Below are positions 19,000 to 27,683 of a DNA stretch of 64,000 nucleotides, one piece after another. The notes beneath the pieces were generated by a model. That model was not told the origin of the DNA and searched no databases. It saw nothing but the letters and a program-made list of their open reading frames with translations. Location of the stretch: contig NZ_CAHJWJ010000001.1 in the NCBI RefSeq assembly GCF_903642285.1, forward strand, positions 173,861 to 237,860. The letters run 5' to 3'. Position 1 is the stretch's first letter. Each line of letters starts with the position of its first letter. Origin of the DNA: Sphingomonas bacterium (GTDB lineage Bacteria > Pseudomonadota > Alphaproteobacteria > Sphingomonadales > Sphingomonadaceae). The translations under genes were made by a program, and so were the position numbers.

Positions 19000-20679
19000 A
19001 TGGCCGTCCAATATACCTATGTCATGAAGGGTCTATCCAAGACCTTCCCGGGCGCGAACAAGCCCGTGCTTAACAACATCCACCTGCAATTCATTCCCAG
19101 CGCAAAAATCGCCATCATCGGCCCCAACGGGTCCGGCAAATCGACGCTGATGAAGATCATGGCCGGCATGGACCCCGATTTCGTCGGCGAGGCCTGGGCC
19201 GCGGAAGGGATCAAGGTCGGGTATCTGGCGCAGGAGCCGCAGCTCGACGCGTCGAAGGACGTGATGGGCAACGTCAAGGACGGGGTGCGGCCGGTGGCCG
19301 ATCTGGTCGACCGGTTCAATGCGATCTCCGCGGAGATGGGCGATCCGCAGGACGACACCGATTTCGACGCGCTGATGGAGGAAATGGGCGACCTGCAGGC
19401 GAAGATCGACGCGGTCGACGGCTGGGCGCTCGACAGTCAGCTCGAACAGGCGATGGAAGCACTGCGCTGCCCGCCCGGCGATTCGGCGGTGACCAATTTG
19501 TCGGGTGGCGAGAAACGCCGGGTGGCGCTGTGCAAGCTGTTGCTGGAAAAGCCCGACATCCTGCTGCTCGACGAACCGACCAACCATCTCGACGCCGAAA
19601 GCGTCGCGTGGCTGGAAAACTACCTGAAGGAATATGTCGGCAACGTCATCCTCGTGACTCACGACCGCTACTTTCTGGATAACGTCGTCAACTGGGTCCT
19701 CGAACTCGATCGCGGGCGCTATTATACGTACGAGAGCAATTATTCCGGCTATCTGGAGAAGAAGGCCAAACGCCTGGAGCAGGAAGAGCGCGAGGAACAG
19801 GGCAAGCAGAAGGCGATCGCCGACGAACTCGCCTGGATGCGCCAGACCCCCAAAGCCCGCCAGACCAAGAGCAAGGCGCGCATCCGGGCGTTCGACGAGC
19901 TGATGGAGAAGCAGGAGAACCGCGTCGCCGGCAAGGCTGCGATCCTGATCCAGCTGCCCGCACGGCTCGGCGGCAAGGTGATCGAGGCGAAGGGTCTGAC
20001 CAAGGCGTATGGCGACAAATTGCTGTTCGACGGACTCGACTTCACGCTGCCGCCCGGTGGTATCGTCGGCGTGATCGGCCCCAACGGCGCGGGCAAATCG
20101 ACGCTGTTCAAGCTCATCACCGGGCAGGAAACGCCCGATACCGGCACGATCGAGGTCGGGTCGACCGTAAAGCTCGGCTATGTCGACCAGAGCCGCGACG
20201 ATCTCGATCCAAACAAGAATGTCTGGCAGGAAATTTCCGACGAACTGGAGATCTTCCGCTTCGGCAAGCAGGAGATGGGGACGCGCGCGTATGTCGGCGC
20301 GTTCAACTTCCGTGGGCCCGACCAGCAGAAGAAGGTCGGGCAATTGTCCGGCGGCGAGCGCAACCGCGTCCATATGGCGAAGATGCTGAAGGAGGGCGGC
20401 AACGTCCTGCTGCTCGACGAGCCGACCAACGATCTCGACGTCGAGACGCTGCGCGCGCTGGAAGAAGCACTGGAGACGTTCGCCGGCTGCGCGGTGGTCA
20501 TCAGCCACGACCGCTTCTTCCTCGATCGCCTGTGCACGCACATCCTGGCGTTCGAGGGCGACAGCCATGTCGAATGGTTCGAGGGGAATTACGAGAGCTA
20601 CGAGGAGGACAAGCGCCGCCGCCTGGGCGACGCGGCGGATCGCCCGACGCGGCTGGCGTACAAGAAGCTGACGCGGTGA
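19000..20679 (+). CDS. ettA: Energy-dependent translational throttle protein EttA
   Basis: An ABC-F ATPase of 559 residues that binds the ribosomal E site and gates entry into elongation according to ATP/ADP level. The two nucleotide-binding domains carry GPNGSGKST (near residue 43) and GPNGAGKST (near 363), with LSGGEKRRVAL and LSGGERNRVHM signature motifs, and LLDEPTNHLD and LLDEPTNDLD Walker B. The linker between them is the PtIM segment with many Lys/Glu and QKAIADELAWMRQ. The AGGAG at 18982 and the conserved MAVQYTYVMKGL N-terminus choose ATG 19000 over the long upstream open frame. Confidence 0.97.
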   Translation: MAVQYTYVMKGLSKTFPGANKPVLNNIHLQFIPSAKIAIIGPNGSGKSTLMKIMAGMDPDFVGEAWAAEGIKVGYLAQEPQLDASKDVMGNVKDGVRPVADLVDRFNAISAEMGDPQDDTDFDALMEEMGDLQAKIDAVDGWALDSQLEQAMEALRCPPGDSAVTNLSGGEKRRVALCKLLLEKPDILLLDEPTNHLDAESVAWLENYLKEYVGNVILVTHDRYFLDNVVNWVLELDRGRYYTYESNYSGYLEKKAKRLEQEEREEQGKQKAIADELAWMRQTPKARQTKSKARIRAFDELMEKQENRVAGKAAILIQLPARLGGKVIEAKGLTKAYGDKLLFDGLDFTLPPGGIVGVIGPNGAGKSTLFKLITGQETPDTGTIEVGSTVKLGYVDQSRDDLDPNKNVWQEISDELEIFRFGKQEMGTRAYVGAFNFRGPDQQKKVGQLSGGERNRVHMAKMLKEGGNVLLLDEPTNDLDVETLRALEEALETFAGCAVVISHDRFFLDRLCTHILAFEGDSHVEWFEGNYESYEEDKRRRLGDAADRPTRLAYKKLTR

Positions 20680-21101
20680 CTCGCGCGGCCTCCGGCTTCG
20701 GCGGCACCTTGTCGCAGTGGCTGGAGGCCGAGGGGATCGTGTCCGCCGACGCACATGATCTGGGCGACGTCGTGCATGTCAGGGCGCTACTGGTCGAGGC
20801 GGCGCGGGAGGGGCGGGCGCTCAGCTATTCGGAACTGCTCGGCAAGCTTGGCCACCGCTTCACCCGACCGCGGATGCGCGCAGTCTGTCGGACGCTCGAC
20901 GCGATCGACCGTGCTGGCGCGGCGGCGGGGGAACCCGGATTGGCGGTATTGGTGGTGCGCGAAGGCGACCGGCTGCCGGGGCAGGGCTGGTGGGTGGGGC
21001 GGGATGCGCCGACGTGGGAAGGATCGGTAGCGCGCGCCTATGTCGACCGGCTCCAGCAAGCGGCGTTCGATTATTGGGCGGGTAGGACCGATAGGTCTTA
21101 G
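20676..21101 (+). CDS. Small protein coupled to ettA, unknown function
   Basis: A 141-residue protein whose GTG start overlaps the ettA stop (GTGA, 20676-20679), so it is translated with ettA. The middle (ALSYSELLGKLGHRF, TRPRMRAVCRTLDAIDRAG) has helix-turn-helix-like spacing, and it ends VLVVREGDRLPGQGWWVGRD followed by an Ala/Tyr helix. It looks like a family conserved in Sphingomonadaceae but I can give no activity. Coupling to a ribosome-energy sensor is the only hint of a role in translation. Confidence 0.75.
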   Translation: MTRAASGFGGTLSQWLEAEGIVSADAHDLGDVVHVRALLVEAAREGRALSYSELLGKLGHRFTRPRMRAVCRTLDAIDRAGAAAGEPGLAVLVVREGDRLPGQGWWVGRDAPTWEGSVARAYVDRLQQAAFDYWAGRTDRS

Positions 21102-21102
21102 G

Positions 21103-21693
21103 TCAAAGATCGCTGGTTTCGACCTTCAGCCCGGGGATGGTCGATGCTTCGATCGGATCGCCAAATGCCACGTCATGCCGACTGGCATAAGTGTCTCCGG
21201 CTACATTCCACATTTGATGGATCACGCGGGCGTTCACGTCTACCACCCAATATTCGGCGATCCCAGCGTGAGCGTAGATCGCTACCTTGTCCGCGGTATC
21301 GCGCCGCAGCGTCGTCGACGATATCTCCACGACCAATGCGACCGAGGCTAGTGGTATTGCGCCTTGGCCGCGCGGCTCACGCGTCAGCGTGATATCCGGC
21401 ATTGGCATATCATGACCGGACGCATGAACGCTCCCGCTCGTTGCCGTAAGATCGCTGCCCAACAGTTCCAACGCACGTCGCAAGCGGTAGGCAAGTTCGT
21501 CGCGCGCCCAACCATGAGGACGATATTCGGCATTCATGACGATGATATCCCCGTCGAGCAATTCGGTGCGATGAGGCCCGAAGACACCGGTTTCATCGAG
21601 ATGTAGATAGTCGTCGACGGTCAGCTTGTATTTTCCGGGTGCGAGGTTTTCATGAAGCGTCACGCAAGCAAAATAACCTGCTCCGCCAATCAC
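21103..21693 (-). CDS. Uma2 family endonuclease
   Basis: A 196-residue PD-(D/E)xK-type nuclease. YLHLDE and RTELLDGDIIVM start the fold, MPDITLTREP provides Asp100, VALVVEISSTTLRRDTADK supplies Glu123 and Lys136, and AHAGIAEYWVVDV is the family tail. Uma2 proteins are widespread and poorly characterised; nuclease activity is inferred from the fold. The GTG start (21693) overlaps the NYN gene stop (21690), so they are coupled. A second GTG at 21663 would remove 10 residues. It is the last gene of a four-gene chain. Confidence 0.9.
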   Translation of the reverse strand: MIGGAGYFACVTLHENLAPGKYKLTVDDYLHLDETGVFGPHRTELLDGDIIVMNAEYRPHGWARDELAYRLRRALELLGSDLTATSGSVHASGHDMPMPDITLTREPRGQGAIPLASVALVVEISSTTLRRDTADKVAIYAHAGIAEYWVVDVNARVIHQMWNVAGDTYASRHDVAFGDPIEASTIPGLKVETSDL

Positions 21694-22457
21694 CGCAACC
21701 GCTTCACGAACACCCGCCCGCCGTCGCGGCGTTCGGTCTGGAAGTTCGGGACCGTTTCGATCAGGTCGCTCAGCCGGTTGAACCCGTAGTTGCGCGCGTC
21801 GAAGCTCGACCGGTTACCCGCCAGCTGTCCCATCTCGGTCAGGCTGACATAGCCGCGTTCGTCGCGCTTTACCGCGTTATAGGCGTCGATCAGGAGCTTC
21901 AGCAATTCCGGGCCGATCTCTTTCACCTGCTTGGCGCGAACCGCGGCTTTGATCGGCGCGACGGTCCGCTCGCCGCCGATCGACGGGGGCAGGGGCAGCG
22001 GCGCAGCTTCTTCCGCTTCGTCGAGCGCGCTGACGTCGATGAAGCGGGTGCAGGCCTGGCGGAACCCCTCGGGCGTACGGCTGGTGCCGAACCCGTAGAC
22101 GGGAACGCCGTCCTGACGGATCCGCATCGCCAGCGGCATGAAATCGCTGTCCGACGACATGATGCCGAACCCGTCGATGCGCCCGCGGAACAGCAGGTCC
22201 ATCGCGTCGATCGTCATCTTCATGTCGGTCGCGTTCTTGCCCTTGGTGAGGTCGAACTGCTGCTGGGGTTCGATGCCATGCTTGATCGACATTTCCTGCC
22301 AAGGCTTCAGCCCGGGCTTCGTCCAATTGCCATAGACGCGGCGGACATTGACCGTGCCGAGTTCGGCCAGGACCGTCAGCACGGGGTCGAGCGTGGCGGC
22401 GGAGGCGTTGTCTGCATCGATCAAGAGCGCGACGTTGCGTGCGGAAATGTCGGTCAT
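21690..22457 (-). CDS. NYN-domain RNase with LOTUS/OST-HTH domain
   Basis: A 255-residue protein. The first 150 residues form a NYN (PIN-like) nuclease: ALLIDADN (Asp14, Asp16, Asn17), and GIMSSDSDFMPLA supply the acidic cluster that binds Mg. Residues about 175-255 (GPELLKLLIDAYNAVKRD, GYVSLTEMGQLAGN, GFNRLSDLIETVPNF) match a LOTUS/OST-HTH RNA-binding domain. Such NYN-LOTUS proteins are thought to cut structured RNA. It is coupled on both sides by overlaps: ATGA with greB (22454-22457) and GTGA with the Uma2 gene. Confidence 0.93.
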   Translation of the reverse strand: MTDISARNVALLIDADNASAATLDPVLTVLAELGTVNVRRVYGNWTKPGLKPWQEMSIKHGIEPQQQFDLTKGKNATDMKMTIDAMDLLFRGRIDGFGIMSSDSDFMPLAMRIRQDGVPVYGFGTSRTPEGFRQACTRFIDVSALDEAEEAAPLPLPPSIGGERTVAPIKAAVRAKQVKEIGPELLKLLIDAYNAVKRDERGYVSLTEMGQLAGNRSSFDARNYGFNRLSDLIETVPNFQTERRDGGRVFVKRLR

Positions 22458-22948
22458 CGGTCGGCTCCGGGATAATCGATCGCGACGATCTCGTAATCGC
22501 GTGTGCCCGCCGGTAGCACGACGCGGCGGACATCGCCCAGCCCCGCGCCGCGCAGCGCCCGTGCGATCGGCGCGTGCCAGCCGATGCGGCCGGCCCCCGC
22601 GTCGGTTTCGTCGTCGCCGACCAGCGTCAGGAGGCGAACATTGTCATCATCGTCCACGACGCGGACGGTCGCGCCGAACCAGATGCGGGTGCGATCGGGT
22701 TGCGCGGCGGGGTCTATCACTTTTGCCGCTTTCATCCGTTTCGACAGCCAGCCGAGCCGCCGGTCGATCTCACGCAGGCGCTTGCGACCGTAGATATAGT
22801 CGCCATTCTCCGACCGGTCGCCATTGCCTGCGGCCCAGGCGATCGTCTCGACCAGAGCGGGCCGTTCCGTCGCGAACAGCAACTCGTATTCGGCACGCAA
22901 CGCCGCATAGCCCGCCGGCGTGATGTAATTCGGACGGTCGTCGATCAG
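22454..22948 (-). CDS. greB: Transcription elongation factor GreB
   Basis: GreB reactivates backtracked RNA polymerase by helping cleave the transcript 3' end. The protein has the N-terminal coiled coil with RPNYITPAGYAALRAEYELL and the tip region GNGDRSENGDYIYGRKRLREID carrying the acidic catalytic residues, then an FKBP-like C-terminal domain (GRIGWHAPIARAL). No ATG, GTG or TTG precedes the conserved part; the best start is CTG 22948, which has AAGGGG nine bases upstream and overlaps the lytic transglycosylase TGA (CTGA). A 5' extension inside that gene is less likely. Confidence 0.9.
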   Translation of the reverse strand: MIDDRPNYITPAGYAALRAEYELLFATERPALVETIAWAAGNGDRSENGDYIYGRKRLREIDRRLGWLSKRMKAAKVIDPAAQPDRTRIWFGATVRVVDDDDNVRLLTLVGDDETDAGAGRIGWHAPIARALRGAGLGDVRRVVLPAGTRDYEIVAIDYPGADR

Positions 22949-24966
22949 CCCGGCCGCCCCTTGCCAAGATACCAGGACAGCGGCGCGGCGGAGGCCCTGC
23001 TCTTGGCGCGCGGCGCGTTCATCAGGTCGTACACGACGGCATTTTCCAGCACACGCTCGACATAATTGCGCGTCTCGCCGAACGGGATCGCCTCGATCCA
23101 GTCGACCATCTCGACTTGCCCCGTCCGCGGATCGCCGTTTGCCGCCAGCCAACGGTTCACATTGCCGCCGCCGGCATTATAGGCAGCGATCGCAAGCGGA
23201 TAGCTGCCGTAAAGCAGGTAGATCCGCTGGAAATAACTCGCGCCGATCTGGATCGAAAGATTCGGATCGGCGGTCAGCGCATCGGTGGAATAAGGCAGGC
23301 CGAGCTTGCCCGATTGTTCGCGCGCGGTGCCGGGCATCAGCTGCATCAGCCCGCGCGCCCCGGCATGGCTGACCGCCATCCGGTCGAACTGGCTTTCCTG
23401 TCGCGCGATCGCATGGACCATCGTCCAGCTATCTTCATAGCCCGCAGGCACGTTGACGGTCGGGAAGCCCGAGGCGGAATAATTTCCCAGACCGTTCGCC
23501 GCAGCACTGCGCCCGACCATCACGCCGAGATCAGGGCGGTGGATCTCCAGCGCCAACTGCGTCGCGAGCAGGTGATCGGTGGCCGTCTTCGCGTCCAGCG
23601 CGATCTGCTTCACGAACGGCGTCTGGTCCTGCCAGTCGCCGATCCCGCCCAGGAACCGCGTCACACGCACAACCTCGCGCCCGTCGAACGCCGCACGATC
23701 CGCCGGTGCTATGGCGACGAGGCCGACGGGCGGCGGCGGCACGAGACGGCGGCCGAGCCGTTCGGTCGCCAGCTGGCCGTAGAATTGATCCCGGTAGGTC
23801 GCGGCACGTTCGAGGAATTGCGTCGCCTCGGTCGACCGCCCCGCAGCCTCCGCCGCGCGTGCCGCCCAGTAGAAGCCCTTGGCGCGCGTCTGCGGCGATT
23901 GCGATCCGCGGCCATAGCGATCGAACATCGTGAACGCATCCGCCGGACGCCCGAGCTTCTTCAGCGCGACCTGCCCCGCCAGCCAGACGAGATCGGTATA
24001 GGCATCGCGCTCCGCATAGGATTTCAGCGAGACGTCGGTACCGGCGGGATAGGCATCGTCGACCTGCCGCGCGATGTCGTACGCCAGCTGATACTGGCCG
24101 TCGGCATTCGCGCCCTGCGCGTTGGTCAGCAGCACCTGATACCATTTCGCCGGATCGCCCGGCGGGGTCGCGAAGCTGTGCGGCCGGGCGAGCCAGCTGC
24201 GCGCGGTCGGACCGCCATTGTTGTTGCGCAGCCAGATCGCGCGGTCGGCGACGAAGCCCGGATCGCCGGCATAGAGAGCCGCATCGCTCGTCGCGACCAT
24301 CGCGGCATCCGCGCCGTTGCTGCGCAGCGACAGCCGCGCGGCGAAGACACCCTGTCGCGCCGGGCCGACCAGCAGCAACTGGCGCGCGGCCATGCCGGTC
24401 TGGCCAGACCAGAGCAGCGCGTCCATCCGCGCATCCTGATCGGAGGGGGTGAAGGCGGTGCCGAAGCTCGCCTGCAGATACGCCTCGTCCGTCGGCGAAA
24501 GGGCACCGCGTCGCCAGGCGTTCCGCGCGGCTTCCACCGCCTCGGCATGCGCGCCGGTCGCGTCGAGCGCACGGGCGAACGCGACACCCCCCGCGCCGGT
24601 CTGCGGCGGGAAGCGGCGGAAATAGGCGACGACGCCGCCCGGCGATCCCGTACCCGCCTGCTTTTCCGCGGCGCGGCGTGTGGCGGCCTCGCCCGGCCAG
24701 CCGGGATGCGCGGTCAGGAAACCGGCATAGCTGTCGAACGACAGCGCGTCGGTCTGCTGCAACGCGCGCCACTGCGCGATCGTCGCGGCGATACCCGCGT
24801 CGGTCGGCGTCGCGGCGGCGGGCGCGACCGGCGCGCCCTGATTGGCCATCTGCGTGCGATACCGGTCGAGCTGGTCCTGATCGACACCGTTCGACGCCGA
24901 CACGCTCGCCATCGCGGCCAGCAGGATACCCGTCTTGCCGCCAAGTCTGGTCAGTGCCGCTATCAT
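22945..24966 (-). CDS. Lytic transglycosylase (Slt70-like)
   Basis: A 673-residue periplasmic muramidase. A signal peptide (residues 1-24) precedes a long alpha-helical superhelix made of repeats, then a C-terminal SLT domain: AIARQESQFDRMAVSHAGARGLMQLMPGTA with the catalytic Glu524, then YFQRIYLLYGSYPLAIAAYNAGGGNVNRWL and the NYVERVLEN block. It makes 1,6-anhydro ends in peptidoglycan. Its stop overlaps the CTG of greB. This odd neighbourhood suggests shared transcription with RNA-handling genes rather than a shared function. Confidence 0.95.
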   Translation of the reverse strand: MIAALTRLGGKTGILLAAMASVSASNGVDQDQLDRYRTQMANQGAPVAPAAATPTDAGIAATIAQWRALQQTDALSFDSYAGFLTAHPGWPGEAATRRAAEKQAGTGSPGGVVAYFRRFPPQTGAGGVAFARALDATGAHAEAVEAARNAWRRGALSPTDEAYLQASFGTAFTPSDQDARMDALLWSGQTGMAARQLLLVGPARQGVFAARLSLRSNGADAAMVATSDAALYAGDPGFVADRAIWLRNNNGGPTARSWLARPHSFATPPGDPAKWYQVLLTNAQGANADGQYQLAYDIARQVDDAYPAGTDVSLKSYAERDAYTDLVWLAGQVALKKLGRPADAFTMFDRYGRGSQSPQTRAKGFYWAARAAEAAGRSTEATQFLERAATYRDQFYGQLATERLGRRLVPPPPVGLVAIAPADRAAFDGREVVRVTRFLGGIGDWQDQTPFVKQIALDAKTATDHLLATQLALEIHRPDLGVMVGRSAAANGLGNYSASGFPTVNVPAGYEDSWTMVHAIARQESQFDRMAVSHAGARGLMQLMPGTAREQSGKLGLPYSTDALTADPNLSIQIGASYFQRIYLLYGSYPLAIAAYNAGGGNVNRWLAANGDPRTGQVEMVDWIEAIPFGETRNYVERVLENAVVYDLMNAPRAKSRASAAPLSWYLGKGRPG

Positions 24967-25042
24967 GTGGACAGGATACCGGGCGAACCCTTATCTGTCC
25001 TGAACAAAGTGCGACGCGCGCATGCAGTGGCAGAATAATGCG

Positions 25043-25927
25043 ATGTTTTCCGGATCGATCCCCGCGCTCGTCACGCCGTTCGCCGCCGACGGGTCCTTCG
25101 ATGAGCCGGCCTATCGCGACCTCGTGGAGTGGCAGATCGTGGAAGGGTCGTCCGGGCTGGTGCCCTGCGGGACGACGGGCGAGGCGGCGACCCTGACATC
25201 CGCAGAGCATTTCCAGATCGTGCGCGCATGCGTCGATCAGGCGAAAGGGCGGGTGCCGGTGATCGCGGGCGCCGGATCGAACGACACCCGCGTCGCCGCG
25301 ATAAACCTGCGCGCGGCGAAGGAGGCGGGTGCGGATGCCGCGCTGATGGTGCCGCCTTATTACAACCGGCCGTCGCAGGAGGGCATCTTCCGCCACTTCG
25401 AGGCGCTCGGCCGGGACGCTCCGCTGCCGATCATGTTGTACAATGTGCCGTCGCGGACGGTGACGGATATCCAGCCGCAGACGCTGGCGCGGATCGTTGG
25501 GGCGTTCCCTGCGATCTTCGTGGCGGTGAAGGATGCGAGCGGGGTGTTGCAACGCGTATCGCAGACCCGGGCGCTGGTCGGCGATGCGTTCTGCCAGCTG
25601 TCGGGGAACGACGATCTCGCGCTCGGCTTCAATGCGATCGGCGGGGTGGGGTGCATCTCCGTCACCGCCAATATCGCCCCGCGGCTGTGTGCGGATTTTC
25701 AAGCGGCCTGCGCGCGCGGTGACTATGCGGGCGCACGGGCGCTGCACGACCGGCTGTTCCCGCTCCACGAAGCGATGTTCGGCGACGCATCGCCGGGGCC
25801 GGTGAAATATGCGATGACGAAGGTGCGGGCAGGGTTTCCGGATGGGATACGGTTGCCGATGACGTGGCCTAGCGAGGCGGCGCGAGCGGCGGTGGATGCG
25901 GCGCTGGCGAAAGCGGGCATAGTATAA
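25043..25927 (+). CDS. dapA: 4-hydroxy-tetrahydrodipicolinate synthase
   Basis: The first enzyme of the diaminopimelate/lysine branch, condensing pyruvate with aspartate-semialdehyde. A TIM barrel of 294 residues with CGTTGEAATL (Thr pair), YYNRPSQEG, LYNVPSRT (Tyr133 and Arg138) and VAVKDASG (Lys163, the Schiff-base lysine). I use ATG 25043 (MFSGSIPALVTPF, the usual start); an in-frame ATG at 25022 adds seven atypical residues. It is transcribed divergently from the lytic transglycosylase, which also serves peptidoglycan metabolism. The feedback site was not examined. Confidence 0.95.
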   Translation: MFSGSIPALVTPFAADGSFDEPAYRDLVEWQIVEGSSGLVPCGTTGEAATLTSAEHFQIVRACVDQAKGRVPVIAGAGSNDTRVAAINLRAAKEAGADAALMVPPYYNRPSQEGIFRHFEALGRDAPLPIMLYNVPSRTVTDIQPQTLARIVGAFPAIFVAVKDASGVLQRVSQTRALVGDAFCQLSGNDDLALGFNAIGGVGCISVTANIAPRLCADFQAACARGDYAGARALHDRLFPLHEAMFGDASPGPVKYAMTKVRAGFPDGIRLPMTWPSEAARAAVDAALAKAGIV

Positions 25928-25930
25928 GCC

Positions 25931-26389
25931 ATGCCCACATGGTTCTGGTGGGGGTCGGCAGTGGCCGTAGCGGGACTGGCGGTAGGCGGCTTTGGCTTGC
26001 GGGAATTGAACCGCCAATTCGTCGCGCCCGCGCCCGCGCCACCGCTGCCGCCATTGCTGATAGGTGCAACGGCCCGAGGCGGGAGGTTCTACGGCTGCGA
26101 GGCGACCGAACGCATCCAGTCCAATCCGCAATCGCCCGAAATCGCGGATCGTCTGAAATCACTCGCGCCGATCGGTTCATCGTCGATCGAACTGCAAGCG
26201 GCACTGCGTGTCCAGGGATTTTCCGACGGAATCCCCTGCACGAATGCGCCAGATATTTTTCATGCGGATTTTCGGCAGAAACGGGGCGGCGGTCTCACCT
26301 ATGCGGCCGCCGCCACGATTTGGTGGGCGGTCGATGACGATGGGCGGATCCTTTGGACGAACGGCAGAATTTTTTATTCCGGCCTGTAA
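25931..26389 (+). CDS. Hypothetical membrane-anchored protein
   Basis: A 152-residue protein with one N-terminal helix (residues 3-24, FWWGSAVAVAGLAVGGFGL), a Pro/Ala linker APAPAPPLPPLL, and a soluble domain with two cysteines (GCEATERI and GIPCTNAPD) that could pair outside the cytoplasm. The remainder (YAAAATIWWAVDDDGRILWTNG) looks beta-stranded. It starts three bases after the dapA stop, so it is probably cotranscribed; function is unknown. Confidence 0.75.
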   Translation: MPTWFWWGSAVAVAGLAVGGFGLRELNRQFVAPAPAPPLPPLLIGATARGGRFYGCEATERIQSNPQSPEIADRLKSLAPIGSSSIELQAALRVQGFSDGIPCTNAPDIFHADFRQKRGGGLTYAAAATIWWAVDDDGRILWTNGRIFYSGL

Positions 26390-26399
26390 TCACATCCTC

Positions 26400-26496
26400 C
26401 GTCACGCCGGGCTCGTCCCGGCATCCATCGTGCCGCGCGTCCCTCACGCTTCCGGTTTTGCGGCACGATGGACGCCGGGACAGGCCCGGCGTGACG
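26400..26496. repeat. REP-like inverted repeat (family A, long form)
   Basis: Two 37-base arms (26400-26436 and 26460-26496) pair at 34 positions and each contains the core GCCGGG...CCCGGC and CATCGTGCCGC. The same unit recurs at 59766-59811. This kind of extragenic palindrome is common in alphaproteobacteria between genes and can be moved by a RAYT-type transposase. Confidence 0.8.
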
Positions 26497-26594
26497 GGAC
26501 AGCGGGAACCCTCATTCGGCCAGACGGATAGCGAGCGTCAGCACATGAAGTCGCCTTCCCCTCCCGCCCCCGATCCTCTACATCCCCGCCTTCC

Positions 26595-27077
26595 ATGCCG
26601 CGTCCCAAACCCGCCACCTTCGAGAAGACGAAGATCGTCGCCGAGAACCGCCGTGCGCGGTTCGATTATTCGATCGATACGATCTACGAGGCGGGCATCG
26701 TGCTGACGGGTACCGAGGTGAAAAGCTTGCGCGACGGCACCGGGTCGATCGCCGAAAGCTATGCCGAGGTGAAGAGCGGCGAGGTGTGGCTCGTCAATTC
26801 GAACGTCCCCGAGTTCAGTCATGGCAACCGGTTCAACCATGAGCCCAAACGTCCACGCAAACTGCTGCTGAACGGGCGCGAGATCGGGAAGATGCACGCG
26901 GCGGTGTCGCGCGACGGCATGACGCTGGTGCCGTTGACGGTGTATTTCAATTCGACGGGCCGGGCGAAGATCGAACTCGCGCTCGCCAAGGGCCGCCAGG
27001 CGCATGACAAGCGCGAGGCGAGCAAGGAGCGCGACTGGAAGCGCGAGCAGGGGCGGATCCTGCGCGACCGTGGCTGA
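26595..27077 (+). CDS. smpB: SsrA-binding protein SmpB
   Basis: A 160-residue RNA-binding protein that brings tmRNA to stalled ribosomes. The OB-fold begins with [30 protein letters not shown], then [17 protein letters not shown] and the C-terminal tail rich in Lys/Arg ([20 protein letters not shown]) that reaches the decoding centre. The length is typical. The ssrA gene is not in this window. The DUF2062 gene starts 8 bases before the stop. A REP-like repeat lies upstream. Confidence 0.97.
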   Translation: MPRPKPATFEKTKIVAENRRARFDYSIDTIYEAGIVLTGTEVKSLRDGTGSIAESYAEVKSGEVWLVNSNVPEFSHGNRFNHEPKRPRKLLLNGREIGKMHAAVSRDGMTLVPLTVYFNSTGRAKIELALAKGRQAHDKREASKERDWKREQGRILRDRG

Positions 27078-27627
27078 ACCCGTGCGGTCCGGGATAGCGG
27101 CGTGGGTCTGGAACCATGTGCCGACACGCGACAGCTTCGAGCGCAATCGCTGGCTTCGGCCGGTCGCGCATCTGGTGCTGGCCCCCGCCTTGTGGCGCTT
27201 CACGCGGCGGTCGGTGCCGCGCGGGGTCGCGCTGGGGCTGGTGATCGGTACGCTGCTGCCGATCGCGCACATGCCGCTCGCCGCGATATTGTGCTTGCCG
27301 CTGAAGGCCAATGTGCCGGTGGCGGTGGGGACGACGCTGCTCAACAATCCGGTGACGGTGCCGATCCTGTGGGTTGCGGCCTACAGGATCGGCCGCTGGG
27401 TGCTCAGGCTCGATGCGACGGTGCCGGGTCGTCCGATCATCCACGAAGTCGAGGCGAATGCGGGCTGGATGCATTGGCTGATGGTCGAGGTGGGTCCGGC
27501 CACGATGATCGGGCTGCTGATCATCGCGGCGGCGCTCGGCGTCGCCGGCTATGCCGCGAGTGCGATCGGATGGCGGGTCTGGATCGCGCGGAAATGGCGT
27601 AACCGCCACGTCATGAAGCATAATTGA
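27070..27627 (+). CDS. DUF2062 membrane protein
   Basis: A 185-residue integral membrane protein. The first 65 residues have the DUF2062 blocks [20 protein letters not shown] and [24 protein letters not shown], a hydrophobic stretch with [21 protein letters not shown], and a final segment [20 protein letters not shown]. There are three or four membrane passes in all. The GTG start at 27070 overlaps smpB by 8 bases and is preferred to the distant ATG at 27004 inside smpB. Function of DUF2062 is unknown. Confidence 0.9.
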   Translation: MAEPVRSGIAAWVWNHVPTRDSFERNRWLRPVAHLVLAPALWRFTRRSVPRGVALGLVIGTLLPIAHMPLAAILCLPLKANVPVAVGTTLLNNPVTVPILWVAAYRIGRWVLRLDATVPGRPIIHEVEANAGWMHWLMVEVGPATMIGLLIIAAALGVAGYAASAIGWRVWIARKWRNRHVMKHN

Positions 27628-27683
27628 CGATGGCAGCGCATGGCGTAGAACCGCGTATCTTCCGTCCCGATCGAGGATCATCG

